Shown one piece after another: positions 11,581 through 22,870 of a DNA stretch of 64,000 nt. Made by a program: the position numbers and the translations under genes. Position 1 is the first letter of the stretch. Each line of letters begins with the position of its first letter. The notes under the pieces are model-generated. The model saw only the letters and a list, made by a program, of their open reading frames with translations, searched no databases and was not told the origin of the DNA. Origin of the DNA: Gnetum montanum (lineage: Eukaryota; Streptophyta; Gnetopsida; Gnetales; Gnetaceae); the NCBI GenBank assembly GCA_015680685.1, contig MNCI01025366.1, positions 5,731 to 69,730 of the forward strand, written 5' to 3'.

Positions 11581-12830
11581 ACCAGCCCTCCCATAATTTA
11601 GTTGTCCATCCAATGAGGCTTTGCATGCATTGGCTTGCTTGGGCTCATGAAAAGGTTTGAGTTGTTACATGTTGACTAGTTGCTTCTTGTTTAGGCTTTC
11701 TGGTTTGTAGATAAACATGGCCCCAAAAGGAAAGGTTTCATAAATGATATAAGGCCCTTCCCAGAATGTTTGGAACTTGATTTGTTATGGCACATGTGTG
11801 AGGTTCTAGTAGAGATCCTTGTCTCTAAGTTGAAATTTTACTCTTCTTATTTGAAGGTCATGGAATATTTTATTAAATACTTTGTGCACCTCATTCAAAG
11901 ATAGGGCCACCAATATATTCTCATCTAGCACATTAAGGTTGATTAATCTTTCTTTCTGTGCTAGATTAAGATCAAGATCTAGGTCATACGCTATTGAAAG
12001 TATACAGAGCTCAGATTGAATTAAACAAGTTGGTAATTTTCTGTATACTAGCTCATAGGGAGAGTAGCCTATAGGGAGTTTTCATGTTGAGCATTAGACC
12101 CAAAGGGTATCATTGAGTTTCATGCTCCAATATTTCCTATATTTACTAATTATTCTTGTTAGGATGTTAGAGATCTCCCTATTGGTAACCTTTGCTTGAC
12201 CATTGGCTTAAGGGTGGTATAGTGTTTTTAATTTATGTTCAACCCTCAAGTGCTGCATGAGCTTGTGATAGGTGGTTCCTATAAAGTGAGTACCATTGTT
12301 AGAAGTCAATGCATGTGGCACACCACACTTGTTTACAACATTTTGTATAGTTGGTGATAATTGCTGCTTCTATCCATCTCATACAATAGTTAACAATGAC
12401 TATAATGCATGCCTTTCCATTCAACATGGGTGTGATGGAACCCATGAAATAAATGCTTCAGATGTCAAAGGGTTCCAGTGGTTGGATCTAGTGCTAAGGC
12501 TCCTCCATTTGAGCAATCATCCCATCATCCTATTGATAGTGTTCACAAGAGTAGACAAATTGATGAGCATTTTAGAAGAGTGTTGACCAATAATACCCTG
12601 CCATTAGGATCTTAATGGCCATGTGTCTTCTTGCATAGTGGCCTTGACAAGGACCCTCATGAGCATCTTGGAGAGCACATAGTTGTTTAGCATCAGGAAT
12701 ATACCAATGAACCAGGCCACTAGCACACACCTTGTAAAGGTGTGCATTGATTTCCATGAAGTGTTTGGCCTGATATCCAAGCACATAGTTTTCGAATAAC
12801 AAGAAAATAATATCCAAGCACATAGTGCCT
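11580..12830 (-). pseudogene. Ath-1 integrase and end of pol
   Basis: From the right, the frame shows the zinc-binding N-terminal region of a gypsy integrase: HLYKVCASGLVHW, then DAHEGPCQGHYARRH and KILMAGYYWSTLF. The core follows in other frames and is badly broken. The C-terminal part is clear as YSPYELVYRK, LAQKERLINLN, KVFNKIFH and WEGPYIIYETFP, after which the frame ends near 11580. The same blocks occur, better preserved, in Ath-2 (21619-22800, plus strand), showing the two belong to one family. The enzyme would insert the cDNA into the genome; this copy cannot. Confidence 0.88.
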
Positions 12831-14100
12831 AAACCTCTTCAAGGCATACACCACCACCATTAGCTCTTTCTTCATTGTGGTGTAGTTAAGCTATGCACCC
12901 ATAATGCTTTAGCTTACATAGTGGATCTAGTATGGGCATTTTTGATCATCCAATTGCGTAACCATGGCTCCCAAGGCATAGTTTTATGTATTTGTCATGA
13001 TGTGAGATGGTTGAGACTAATCAAGTGCTTGTAATATTGAAGTTTCTACAGGCTTCTATTTGAGTTGCTAGAATGTCTTTTCACATTCCCCAATCCATAC
13101 AAATAGAGCATCTTTCTTTATTAGCTCCACTAGTGCTTTAGAGATCTTAGAGAAATTCTCTATGAATTGCCAATAGTAGCTAGTGTGTCCAAGGAATGAG
13201 TGAACATCATTAATGGTTTATGATTAATAGGCTATTCCTTAGATGATCCTAATCTTTTTACGGTCCATCTCAATCCTTGCTTGTGAGATTTTGTGCCCAA
13301 GAACAATGCCCTCCTAAACCATCAAATGGCTCTTTTTCCAATTGAGCTAAAGATTGGTCTCAATGCGCCTTTTTAGCACTTGCTCAAGGCAGTCTAAGGC
13401 TTTCTCAAACATAGCACCATAGGTGGAGAAGTCATCCATGAAGACTTCCATCCAACTACCAATCTATTACTAAAAAAAATGCTCAAGATAAGGCATTGGA
13501 ATGTTTCAAGGGCATTGCATAAATCAAATGGCATCTTTTTATATGCAAAAGTTTCTGAGGGACTAGGGAATGTAGTTTTGGCCTGATCCTCTGATGCAAT
13601 CTGAATCTAGCTATAGCCACTATAACCATCAAAAAAGCTATAGAAACAATGCCCAAAAATAGTGTCCAACACCTAGTCCACAAATGGCAACAAAAATTGA
13701 TCTTTATAGGTTGCCATGTTCAACAACCTAAAACCATACACATCCTCCACTTTCCATCTTTCTTTATCATAATCAAAAGTGTGCTAATGCACTCGTTATC
13801 TATAATTAGATAGATGAAACCTACCTTGAGGAGTTGTTCAATTTCCTCCTTAATGATCTACTTCAATTTGGGATTCAAACATCACTGTGGCTACCTCTTT
13901 GGCTTGATGGAAAGATCAGTATAGATGCAATGCTAGCATATCTAAGGATTAATCTTAGTGAGTTTAAGATATGACCAAGAAAAGGCTATTGACCATTTGT
14001 TAACCACATTCAATAGCTTCTCTTTTTACTCAAGAGCAAGTTTGGCATTGATTATCACCAACTTGCCATTTTTTTAGGAATCCATACTCCATGCTAGTAG
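12831..14100 (-). pseudogene. Ath-1 reverse transcriptase and RNase H
   Basis: RT is recognised from FFDGYSGYS and KKMPFDLCNA (13480-13650), then the polymerase motif VFMDDFSTYG (about 13428-13446), KALDCLEQVLKRR and the thumb/connection block SFLGHTSYY-QFIENFSKI. RNase H follows as FVWIGECEKTF, NYTTMKKELMVVVYALKRF and HYVLGY to about 12840. F rather than Y in the xMDD box is typical of Athila RTs. Stops occur in most blocks. The order PR-RT-RNase H-INT is the Ty3/gypsy order. Confidence 0.9.
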
Positions 14101-14349
14101 GTAGAATTTTCAACTCTAAGTGCTTTTGTTTGAAATTTTTAGGGATTTCCAATCCTTTTCACTAGGTATCATTAGCTTCATCATAAAAAATTTGGTGATG
14201 AAGTCACTCTAGTTCATCCATGCCTTTAACATAGGCACATGTCAGGCTCTTAGCAGGTCCCATGCAAAGTGTGCTACTTTTAGGATCAACTATCAACCAC
14301 TGGGTGCCTTCCTATCTAGTGGTTGCTCCATACATGCACCTTTGGATTT

Positions 14350-15000
14350 TTGATTAATTTGCACACCATCTACATGTTGTGATTGATGTGCATTTTATGG
14401 TCCATAGTTTTTTCACATAGTTGAACTTTGTATAACTTTGTGTGATGCATGGAACTTTCTTCTTCTCAATCTTTCTAAATGCATTTTTTCTTAAAATCTC
14501 CAAGGAAAGATCTTGGATTCTCAATTGTGCATCAACGGTGCTTAGCCAAGCCATTCCAATGATGATTAGGAAGTCCCCCTTACAATTTTCAACACAAATC
14601 ACTAGAAAGTTAGTAGGATAGGACCATCCTTTGAGGATGGTCATAATGTCCTCCATTAATCCCAAAGGAATAGTGATGGATTAGTATTCTAACTTAAGAT
14701 AGATGTTACTCTTCTTGAGTGGAGGCAAGTTCTAGGCTTTATACATCTCATGAGAAATCAAATTAACACCAAAACTTGAATCCAGAAGAGCTTTGCAAGT
14801 CTCATTCCTGATGATTTGAAGGTAAATGTGGGAACTTTCAGGATCATATACTTTTTTGGAAAGGTGGCCAACTTTGATCCAATCTGTTACAACATGGGTC
14901 AACATCACTGTATGCACTTTGGGAGGTGATTGGTTTGAAGGGTACTCAAATGAATTAGATGCAGAGGATAAGGGAGAAGTAGGATTAGCAACCACATAAG
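14350..15000 (-). pseudogene. Ath-1 aspartic protease region
   Basis: The minus-strand frame at 14995-14732 contains CKALLDSSFGVNLIS, which corresponds to the LLDSGASVNLL active-site block of Athila-type proteases; the glycine after Asp-Ser is replaced by Ser and the following Ala by Phe, so the catalytic triplet is damaged. The next frame (14665-14354) continues with a GLMEDIMTILKGW-SYPTNFLV block and an MAWLSTVDA-like stretch that fits the second half of the protease and linker. The protease would cut the gag-pol polyprotein. Confidence 0.75.
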
Positions 15001-16830
15001 TCTATGAGGAATTTTTAGGACTATTAGTCTAAAAGAATGATCATTTTTGCAATCTGGGTTCTAAACCACTTGATGGAGGAGCTGACTATAAGTTAATGGC
15101 CTTGTTAGCATTACTACAACTAGGTTGGAATTTCTCCCTACATTGATGATGCAGGTTGTAATTAGATTGAGGATAGAAGGACATGAGTAGAAGGATGAGG
15201 AGGATGATAAGGATATGGAAACTGCCCTCTTGGAGATGGAGAATGAGCTCTGTAATACTTAGGAGGGTAGTAGTGATGCTAAAAAGAAGCGTGACTAGAA
15301 GAGTCACATGGAGACATGGGTTGTTGAACATATTATCCTTATGGATTAGGCTTCCTGTAAGGGTACTAATGCCTTGGTGGTGGCATCCCCCATGACTGTG
15401 GGTGTTGTCACTAATGATACTGATCCAAAAATTGTGGTGGCAATCCACTTGGATAATAGGCTTGTTGTTGGTGGAACTGTCTTGGGTTGCCTTGAGGATA
15501 AGGCAATCTTCTAGGTGCTTACCTTCTAGCCAATCTAGGATTTAGAGCATACGTACAAAATTTCTATAAGTGTGACACAATAGGCAACATCCCTTAAGAT
15601 GTTCATAGTGGTAGATGTTACACCCACCATCAACATTTGATTCAGACTCCACAAACCTCCTCTATGGCAATAGCTTTGTCCTTACCTCTTTGGTGGGCAC
15701 GTTCAGCTTCCTTCCTTCACTTGTGGTCGCAATTAGTACTTTGCTCTTCGAATGCCTTTGCAATTTTCAAAGCTATTTAGAAATTTTTATCCAAAGAGTC
15801 CCACATTTTATCTACCTTAGTTGAAATTTCAAAGATAGATTTTTGGATCAGTAAGGTTTTTCAACCACTTTATTCTGCTATCTTTCACATGCTTGGTTGG
15901 GATTCTTACTACCTCTTCAATGTTCAACATATTCCAAGTAGCTAGTAAAGGCTTATCATAGTCATGGCCTCTGTGATGGCCATGGTGCCTATGATGCCCT
16001 TTGTTGTCCCTTTTCACATGATGGTGGGCCTCCCTTGAATACCCATGTCCCTGATCTCAATCATCTTGATGATCCCTGCAATCATGATCATTTCTATCCC
16101 ATTGGTAACCTCCATTACAACTTTAGTAAAAGCTAGAGGAGGAAGAAGAGGATGATAGAGGTGAATAGGAAGGATCACTAGCATTGTAGTGCCTACCACC
16201 CCCTCTCCAGTGGTCATGACCATGATCATCACCATGATACCTATCCTTGTCCATTGCATGACTTCTATCTTTGGATCCCTCATGATCATGGGACCCATTC
16301 TTACCTGAACCACAATTGCTTACAATGGACTGTAAGTTTTGGTTCAAGCCCCCTTTGTCAAAACCAAGGGAAGAAGAGTCAATGAAATAAGAATCCCCAG
16401 AGAAGGTATCCTCACTGTCTCTTTGGTGTAATAGGAACAAGGCATTATTGAATCATTTCCCCTTCAAAGCTACATAATAGTTCTTTTATTGCCAATCAAT
16501 TTTGCATTGTGCTTCAATGGGATGATAATCCCTTGAGTCGTGGTCTTGCATAACGTACTTAGCATGGATCCCCTAGATGCCCAACTTGGTAAGAGTTTGG
16601 AGCAACATCCTAGAAACTGATCGATTGGGTGGCAACACAATGTTTCCTTCCATGTTCCTCCATCACAACTAGTCATCCTAGTGTAGGATGAAGGTGAAAT
16701 CAGATACATACTCATTGGGATAAGTATATACCACATAACATTGTTGGGACATTGGCTAATTTAATTGTTCATTCCTTGGATTTGATGTGTGCTTGAACTT
16801 AGGTGGATAATCATTCCTATGAGAAGAAGA
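15000..16830 (-). pseudogene. Ath-1 gag remnant with histidine-rich stretch
   Basis: Broken frames upstream of the protease and downstream of the PBS, hence gag by position. Recognisable features are a Pro/Gln/Tyr-rich stretch (15200-15500, for example SPSPRGQFPYPYHPPHP) and, at 15960-16310, a run rich in His, Asp and Gly (DDHGHDHWRGGGRH and KGHHRHHGHHRGHDYD) next to a serine run. I do not see a retrotrans-gag core or zinc knuckle that is intact. The plus-strand frame at 15183-15395 is a shadow. Confidence 0.55.
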
Positions 16831-16967
16831 AATTTTCGAATTAGAATAAAATTCATAGTGTGCTTTTTACAATTGTTGTTAGTGTTAAAATGATTGCAAC
16901 TTTAAGGTTCAATCCAACAATGTAAATTATTTTCACTAAGTCCTACAAGCACACAAAGCTAACTAAA

Positions 16968-16986
16968 GTTCCTAGCAACAATGCCA
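16968..16986 (-). other. Ath-1 primer binding site
   Basis: On the minus strand the LTR is followed after one base by TGGCATTGTTGCTAGGAAC, a decayed version of the TGGCGCCGTTGCCGGGG-type primer binding site typical of Athila elements (tRNA-Asp type from family knowledge). It fixes the inner border of the 5' LTR. Confidence 0.75.
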
Positions 16987-16987
16987 A

Positions 16988-18366
16988 TGATGATCAACCA
17001 GTATACCCTACTCCCAACCATACGAATCACTAGCATTCACTCAACGATCCAATTGAATTTCAATGACTTTAGGTTTCTTCTTACAGTGGTTCTAGGAGGT
17101 GAAACTAATCATTGCAATCATTGTGTTCCTAATTCTAGTTTTGAAGTTCAATGGTATGGTTAAGTGTAACTAAGGTATGTGATTTTTATCATTTTGTCTT
17201 TTATGTTTTAAGTTTCCTAAGAATATAGAATAAAGAATAAAATATTTAATTGATAAATTAATTTAACATCTAGTTAATATTTAACTAATCCTAACATAAG
17301 CATCCATTCTCACTTGAACACATATAACACTAGTGGGTTAAAAATGTTAAGCATTACTAGAATTACTAAGTGTTACACATATGCTCGAAGTGGTTATACT
17401 TATGTTTACTATTTAATTGCTATTAATTATTTAATTACTTAAAACATTAAAGGAAATTACTTAAAATATTAAATGCATAAAGGAGATAATTAATCTAGTC
17501 CAAGTGCTATAAAGTCTGATTAGAAAGCTCATCTTTATTGCCACACACACTAAAGTGCTTAGGTACAATAGTGCTCAAATAAAGATCTGTACACTCTTTG
17601 ACTCATACTGAGGGCACTTAGAAAATATTCTAACTTATAAATGTAAAAACTACAAGAACTTCATTACAACTATAAGACTTAATGCCATAAATATAGCAAA
17701 AGGTGTAAGAAATTGCTTAAAATATTAAATGCATAAAGGAGATAATTAATCTAGTCCAAGTGCTACAAAGTTTGATTAGAAAGCTCATCTTTATTGCCAC
17801 ACATACTAAAGTGCTTAGGTACAATAATTCTCAAATAAAGATTTGTACACTCTTTGACTCCTAGAGGGCACTTAGAAAATACTCTAACTTATGAATGTGA
17901 AAACTACAAGAACTTCATTACAACTATGAGATTTAATGCCATAAATGTAGCAAAAGGTGTAAGAAATTACTTAAAATATTAAATGCATAAAGGAGATAAT
18001 TAATCTAGTCCAAGTGCTACAAAGTTTGATTAGAAAGCTCATCTTTATTACCACACACACTGAAGTGCTTTGGTACAATAATGCTCAAATAAAGATTTGT
18101 ACACTCTTTGACTCCTATTGAGGGCACTTAGAAAATATTCTAACTTCTGAATGCAAAAACTACAAGAACTTCATTACAACTATGAGACTTAATTCCATAA
18201 ATGTAGAAAAAGGTGCACATTTATAGGAAAAAAAATAGGGTGTTGCTTCGACGAGTACACATCAATAGGTCAAACCCTGTGTTGACAGGATCATGTCGAT
18301 GAGATCCTATCTACAAGGTTGCATCAACGACATCTTGTCAATGTAGCCAAACCATGCAACTCATCA
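16988..18366 (-). mobile_element. Ath-1 5' LTR, enlarged by an internal triplication
   Basis: 1379 bp, about 530 bp longer than its partner at 5586-6431. It begins TGATGAG at 18366 and ends TCATCA at 16988 on the minus strand, next to the PBS. The extra length is two additional copies of a unit of about 255 bp. The TATA region of the LTR lies near 18220-18240. Confidence 0.85.
17451..18210. repeat. Three tandem copies of a ~255-bp unit in the Ath-1 5' LTR
   Basis: The block that opens with AAATT-CTTAAAATATTAAATGC starts at about 17454, 17710 and 17962 and runs through the CTTTATTGCCACACA and TCTTTGACTC blocks each time. The copies differ by scattered substitutions. The 3' LTR has a single copy (about 6055-6310). 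Confidence 0.9.
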
Positions 18367-18370
18367 TCCA

Positions 18371-19200
18371 CCATCAATGTATTTACCATAAGATTCACCA
18401 CCTCTATTAGACCTCACTATCTTTATTTCCTTACCATACTATTTCTCTACTTCAGCCTTAAACACCTTAAAGGCATCTAAAGCTTCGTTCTTATTATGAA
18501 GCAGGTAGAGATACATATATCATAAGTAATCATCAATAAAAGTAATGAAATACTTTTGACCATACATCTAAACTTCTCTTGGAATCTTTCTTTGACATAT
18601 TGGTCTACTCTTGTTTTCTACAATCCACACAAATATCAAAGTTAGTAAAATCTAGGGTACTAAGTACTCCATCATTTACTAATTTCTTTATTCTCTTGAT
18701 AGATATATGTACTAATCTACAATGTCACAACATAGAGGATTATTCATTCATAACACATCTCTTAATGCTAGTAATATCATGAATAGGTATAGAAGTATAA
18801 GAAATTTCATTTTGCAAACTAATTTTAAAAAGACCATCTATCAATGTACCATTTCTAATATGTTCAGATCTATAATATAAACTAAATATAGTGTCTAAAA
18901 ATTAAAGGAAAATTCCAATGATACAAGCCTTGAAATAGAAATTAAATTCTGCGAAATACTTGTAATATAAAATGTCTTTTCAAACTCTAAAACAAAACCA
19001 CTACTTAAAACTAATTTTCATGTTTCAACTACCTCCACATGTGAGTGCATATTGTTTCTTGAATAGATGCAGAACTCACGTCCCAATGGCTTCCTTAGGT
19101 TTTGCACCCCTTGCAAGGAATTAGAAACATGGATTGTAGAATCAAAGTCAATCCACCATGTGTTATGGTCAACATCAACCACATTATATTAAAAAAAAAA
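18371..19200 (-). pseudogene. Cop-2 integrase N-terminal part, GAG-pre-integrase and protease
   Basis: This is the other half of the frame broken at 5585. From right to left, 19160-19120 reads HNTWWIDFDSTIHVSNS, the place of the copia protease active site (usually WxxDSGA/C; here DST). 18800-18640 carries the GAG-pre-integrase block (KRINKLVNDGVLSTLDF and a following CVDC). 18560-18380 gives the start of the integrase core, YFITFIDDYL, KAEVEK and IKIVRSNRGGE with the second catalytic Asp as Asn (RSDRGG is usual). The frame stops at the Ath-1 insertion at 18367-18371. Confidence 0.88.
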
Positions 19201-20030
19201 ATAAGTGAGAATTAAGTATCTTTCTTCTCAAGCCATTTTTGATATTTAGGACAATTCTTCTTTATATGTCCTTTCTTCTTGTGAAAAAAGTATCTAGATT
19301 CCTTCTTAATATTAACTTGTACAAGTAGTTTTTCCTTTCCCTTATTCTTGGATTACCCCTTATTCTTTTCTTGTGTACCTAGATGCACATTCTCTTCCAC
19401 TTCCATAGCAAGCCTACTCTCTTCTTGTACACACATGATCATTAGTTCATTGATTGACCATTTTTTCATATGTGTGTTATAATAAATCTTACAAGATTTG
19501 TACTACTGTGGGAGCATGTTCAAGATGTAGCGCACAAGGAAAGAATTTGACATGTCAATCTCAAGTGTTTTTAGTTGAGATGCTATATCCCTCATTTACA
19601 TGATATGCTAATGCACACCATGAATTCTGATGAGCTTCATGGCTAAAATTTTTCATCATTAAGGTGCTAGCCAAAGCTTTGTCTAATGACTTAAATTGCT
19701 CATCAATTGCCTTTATCAAAGCTCACACGTTGTCATACTATTCCAAGGAACCACGCATACTAGCTATTATTCTGATCTTTATGAACATGACAAATAGGCG
19801 ATTAGATTGCTCCCATTTTTCATAATGATCAACATCATTCGATTGACTAGTTTCCGTAATGGCAAGTGGTTCATCTTTATAGATAGCATAGTCAATGTCC
19901 ATCTAGCCTAAATGAAGGAAAATTCTCTCCTTCCACACCTTATAATTATCACCATTTAATTTAGAAATGCCACATTTAAAATCAAAGTAGTTCACAGGTT
20001 GTACTACTACATAAATTAAAATATGCTTAT
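19201..20030 (-). pseudogene. Cop-2 gag (nucleocapsid)
   Basis: From about 20010 the minus strand reads KLNGDNYKVWKERIFLHLG, the plant copia gag opening, then DEPLAITETSQS, NRLFVMFIKIRI and IKAIDEQFKSLDKALAST. Near 19230-19290 a KKKGHIKKNCPKYQKWLEKK block is the zinc-knuckle region (its first Cys pair is lost). Gag coats the RNA in the particle. Frameshifts and stops are present. The start codon was not fixed. Confidence 0.88.
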
Positions 20031-20825
20031 GTCACTAAATTTGAGGTTAAAATACTAGATGGCATGTTTACCAATGTAAATCATGCATAAAATATGAATC
20101 AAATGACATAAAAATTGTCTATGGGCTAGATTTTTAATTCAAAAGGATTAATATATCTTTATGGTGAAACTATTAAATTATATCTGTTTTCTTAATCCTT
20201 GTGGGTAAATTAAGAAAAATAATTTAATATAGCATCCCAATTAATTACATGAAATATAAAAAAAATTTGTGGATAAAATCTATTATATTACATATGATTA
20301 ATCACAATTTAATGTTTATATACCATATGTCATCCAAAAACTCTTAATATATAATTTTACATAATTAAAAATTTTGTGGCTACTCTCTAATTATACAAAA
20401 TTATATAGATCACTAGTCATTTATTTTTTATGTAGAAAAACTATTTTTCTGAATGCATATATCAATATGTCACTTTATAGATATATACAAAAATAAATTA
20501 TGCATAAAATTAATTATTTCTAAAATAAATTACCAAATTCTAACATTCCTTAAGAAATATGGTATTAAAATAAACATAATTTTATTTTAGAAATATTAAT
20601 CAATAAGTAACTTTATGTATTTCTAAATGAATTACCAAAATTTTAAAATCCATAAAAATTTGGTAATTTTAATCACCAAAAAATATTTTAGAAATGTCAA
20701 AATAACTTAATTTGCAATAATTAAATAAATCCTAACATAAATTAATTTTCAAAATTTTATCTAATCAAAATGATAAAATTATAAATTTCATAAAATTCCA
20801 AAAAAATATTTATTTAAATTGAAAG
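20031..20825. other. Very AT-rich stretch upstream of Cop-2 gag
   Basis: Dense runs of A and T with no protein-like frame. By position it is the Cop-2 5' leader, but no primer binding site and no 5' LTR resembling 2340-2935 follow, so Cop-2 is truncated here or this is another insert. The border with Ath-2 is near 20826. Confidence 0.5.
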
Positions 20826-22800
20826 GAATAACTTGCCAACCAAAAATCGTTAAGGATGTTCAGTCATTCCTTGGACACACTAGCTACTACCAGCAATTTA
20901 TAAAGAATTTCTGTAAGATCGCTAAACTATTGGTTGAGTTTACAAAGAAAGATGCTTTGTTCATATGGACTAAGGAATGCAAAAATAAATTTCAATAGCT
21001 CAAAGAGAAGCTTGTAGAAACTCCAATTGTATGAGCACCTAATTGGTCTTGTCCATTTCACATCATGATAGATGCATCAAACTTTGCCTTGGGAGTTGTG
21101 CTTATGTAATTGGACAATCAAATTTTTTATTATTATATCCACTGCGCAAGCTGAAGCATTGTGGGTGCATAACTTAATTACACCACAACAAAAAAGAGCT
21201 AATAGTGGTGGCATATGCCTTAAAGAAATTTAGCCACTATGTGCTTAGATACAAAGTGTTTGTGCACGTTGATCATAATGCTATTTGCTTCCTCATGAAC
21301 AAGCTGATGATGAGCCTCCATTTCATACGATGGTTGGTGATCTTGTAGGAGTTTGATCTTAGAATGGTAGATTGAAAGGGAACTAAGAATGTGATCACTG
21401 ATTACTAGTCTCAGTTATGATGGAATAGCAAATAGGAGGAGAGCCTATTCTCTGACTAATTTCTTAATGAAGTCATCTTTGCCAGTGTAATAAATGAACA
21501 AGTGTCAATTGAACCAAAATGATTTGATGGATTCCTTAGTTATCTTCTCACTCAAGAGATGCCACAAGAATTAGATCATTGGAAGAAACAACAATTTCTT
21601 CATTAGGCTAAAAACTTCATGGAAATCAATGGACATCTTTATAACGTGTGCATTGATGGCCTGGTTTGTTGGTATGTTCTTGATGTGGATCAACTGTGTG
21701 TTCTCCAAGATTCTCATGAGGGCCCTTGTGGGGTTCACTATGTAGAGAGATGCACAAGCATTAAGATTCTACTAGCAGGGTATTACAGGCCAACAATGTT
21801 AAGAAATTCTCACCAATTCATTTGCTCTTATGAATGCTATCAACAAGATGGTGGGATGACCGCTCAAATGGAGGGACCTCAACAATGGATACAACCACTA
21901 GAACCCTTCAACATTTGTGGCATAGACTTGATGTATCCCATCACACCCATGTCAAATGGAAAGGTGTACATTATAGTCATTATTGACTATTGTACCAAAT
22001 GGGTAGAAGTAGCAACCGTCACCTACTGTACATCTTTCATTGTTGCATGGTTTGTACAACAAAATGTTGTAAACAGGTTTGGAGTGCTACATGCATTGAT
22101 TTCTAATAGTGATACTCATTTTACAAGCACTACCTCTTGCAAGCTCATGCAATGCCTAGGGGTCAAACATAAACTAACAACACCCTATCACCTTGAAGCC
22201 AATAGTTAAGCTGAAGTCACCAATAGGAAGATCACTAAGATCTTAACAAGAAAAATTAGCAAATATAGGAGAAATTAGAGCACAAAACTTAATAATGCCC
22301 TTTGGGCATATTGCTCAATATGGAAACTTCCTCTGGGCTACTCTCCCTATGAGCTAGTATACAAGAAATTATCAGCTTTTCCAATTCAATATGATCTCTG
22401 TACACTTTCAATAGCTTTTGACTTAGATCTTGACCTAAGCTTAGCACAAAAGGAAAGATTGATCAACCTCAACATGCTAGATGAGAATCGATTGGTGGTC
22501 CTATCCTTGAATGAACTACACAAGGCATTCAACAAAAAATTCCATCATCTTAGGATAAGAAAAGTAAAATTTCAACCTAGAAACAAGGTCCTATTTTGGA
22601 ACCCTACACACGTACCTCAATGAACTAAGTTTCAAATGTTGTGGGAAGGGCCTTACATCATTTATGAAACCTTTCCTTCTAGGGCCATGTTAATCTATAA
22701 TCCTGAAAGCTCAAACAAAAAGTACTTAGTCAACATGCAATAAGTAAAACTTTTCCATGAGCCTAAGAAAGCCAGTGTAAGCAACACCTCATTAGATGAA
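20826..22800 (+). pseudogene. Ath-2: truncated Athila-like pol (RT end, RNase H, integrase)
   Basis: Starts inside the RT thumb (SFLGHTSYYQQFIKNFCKIAK) and passes RNase H (MIDASNFALGVVL; ELIVVAYALKKFSHYVLRYK; VFVHVDHNAICFLMNK). A long open stretch at 21619-22209 holds the integrase zinc-binding region (DSHEGPCGVHY, CYQQDGGM) and core, including GIDLMYPITP and IIDYCTKWVEV and a TSNSD-like region where DNG is expected (read SNSDTHF). After a stop the frame goes on (AEVTNRKITKILTRKISKY) to YSPYELVYKK, LAQKERLINLNMLDE and a WEGPYIIYETFP chromodomain-less end near 22800. Same family as Ath-1 on the opposite strand, better preserved. The 5' half of the element is missing. Confidence 0.9.
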
Positions 22801-22843
22801 TAACCTCGCTCAATCTTTTGAATCTCTTCCTTTCAACTCAATC

Positions 22844-22870
22844 GTGGGGGAGATGGCCATTTCTACTAAT
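22844..22870 (+). other. Ath-2 polypurine tract and first bases of its 3' LTR
   Basis: GTGGGGGAGA followed by TGGCCATTTC is a good polypurine tract/LTR start. Only about 17 bp of the LTR remain before TGAAACACGACC opens the Tat-A LTR at 22871, so Tat-A inserted just inside the Ath-2 LTR. Confidence 0.6.

Larger units (their letters stand above)
5586..18366 (-). mobile_element. Ath-1: Athila-like Ty3/gypsy retrotransposon inserted in Cop-2 integrase
   Basis: A 12.8-kb element bounded by LTRs at 5586-6431 (3') and 16988-18366 (5'). The left end starts TGATGA and the right end finishes TCATCA. Flanking Cop-2 sequence reads, on the minus strand, GTGGA before and ATGGA after, a 5-bp duplication with one mismatch. 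Domain order from right to left is PBS, gag, protease, RT (FMDD), RNase H, integrase, then a long region with an extra reading frame. The FMDD motif, the PBS and an extra ORF after pol fit the Athila lineage. All frames are broken. Confidence 0.85.

Noticed and set aside
12296-12586. Plus-strand 96-codon frame
   Set aside because: It is the complement of the Ath-1 integrase core, whose other blocks are aligned with Ath-2.
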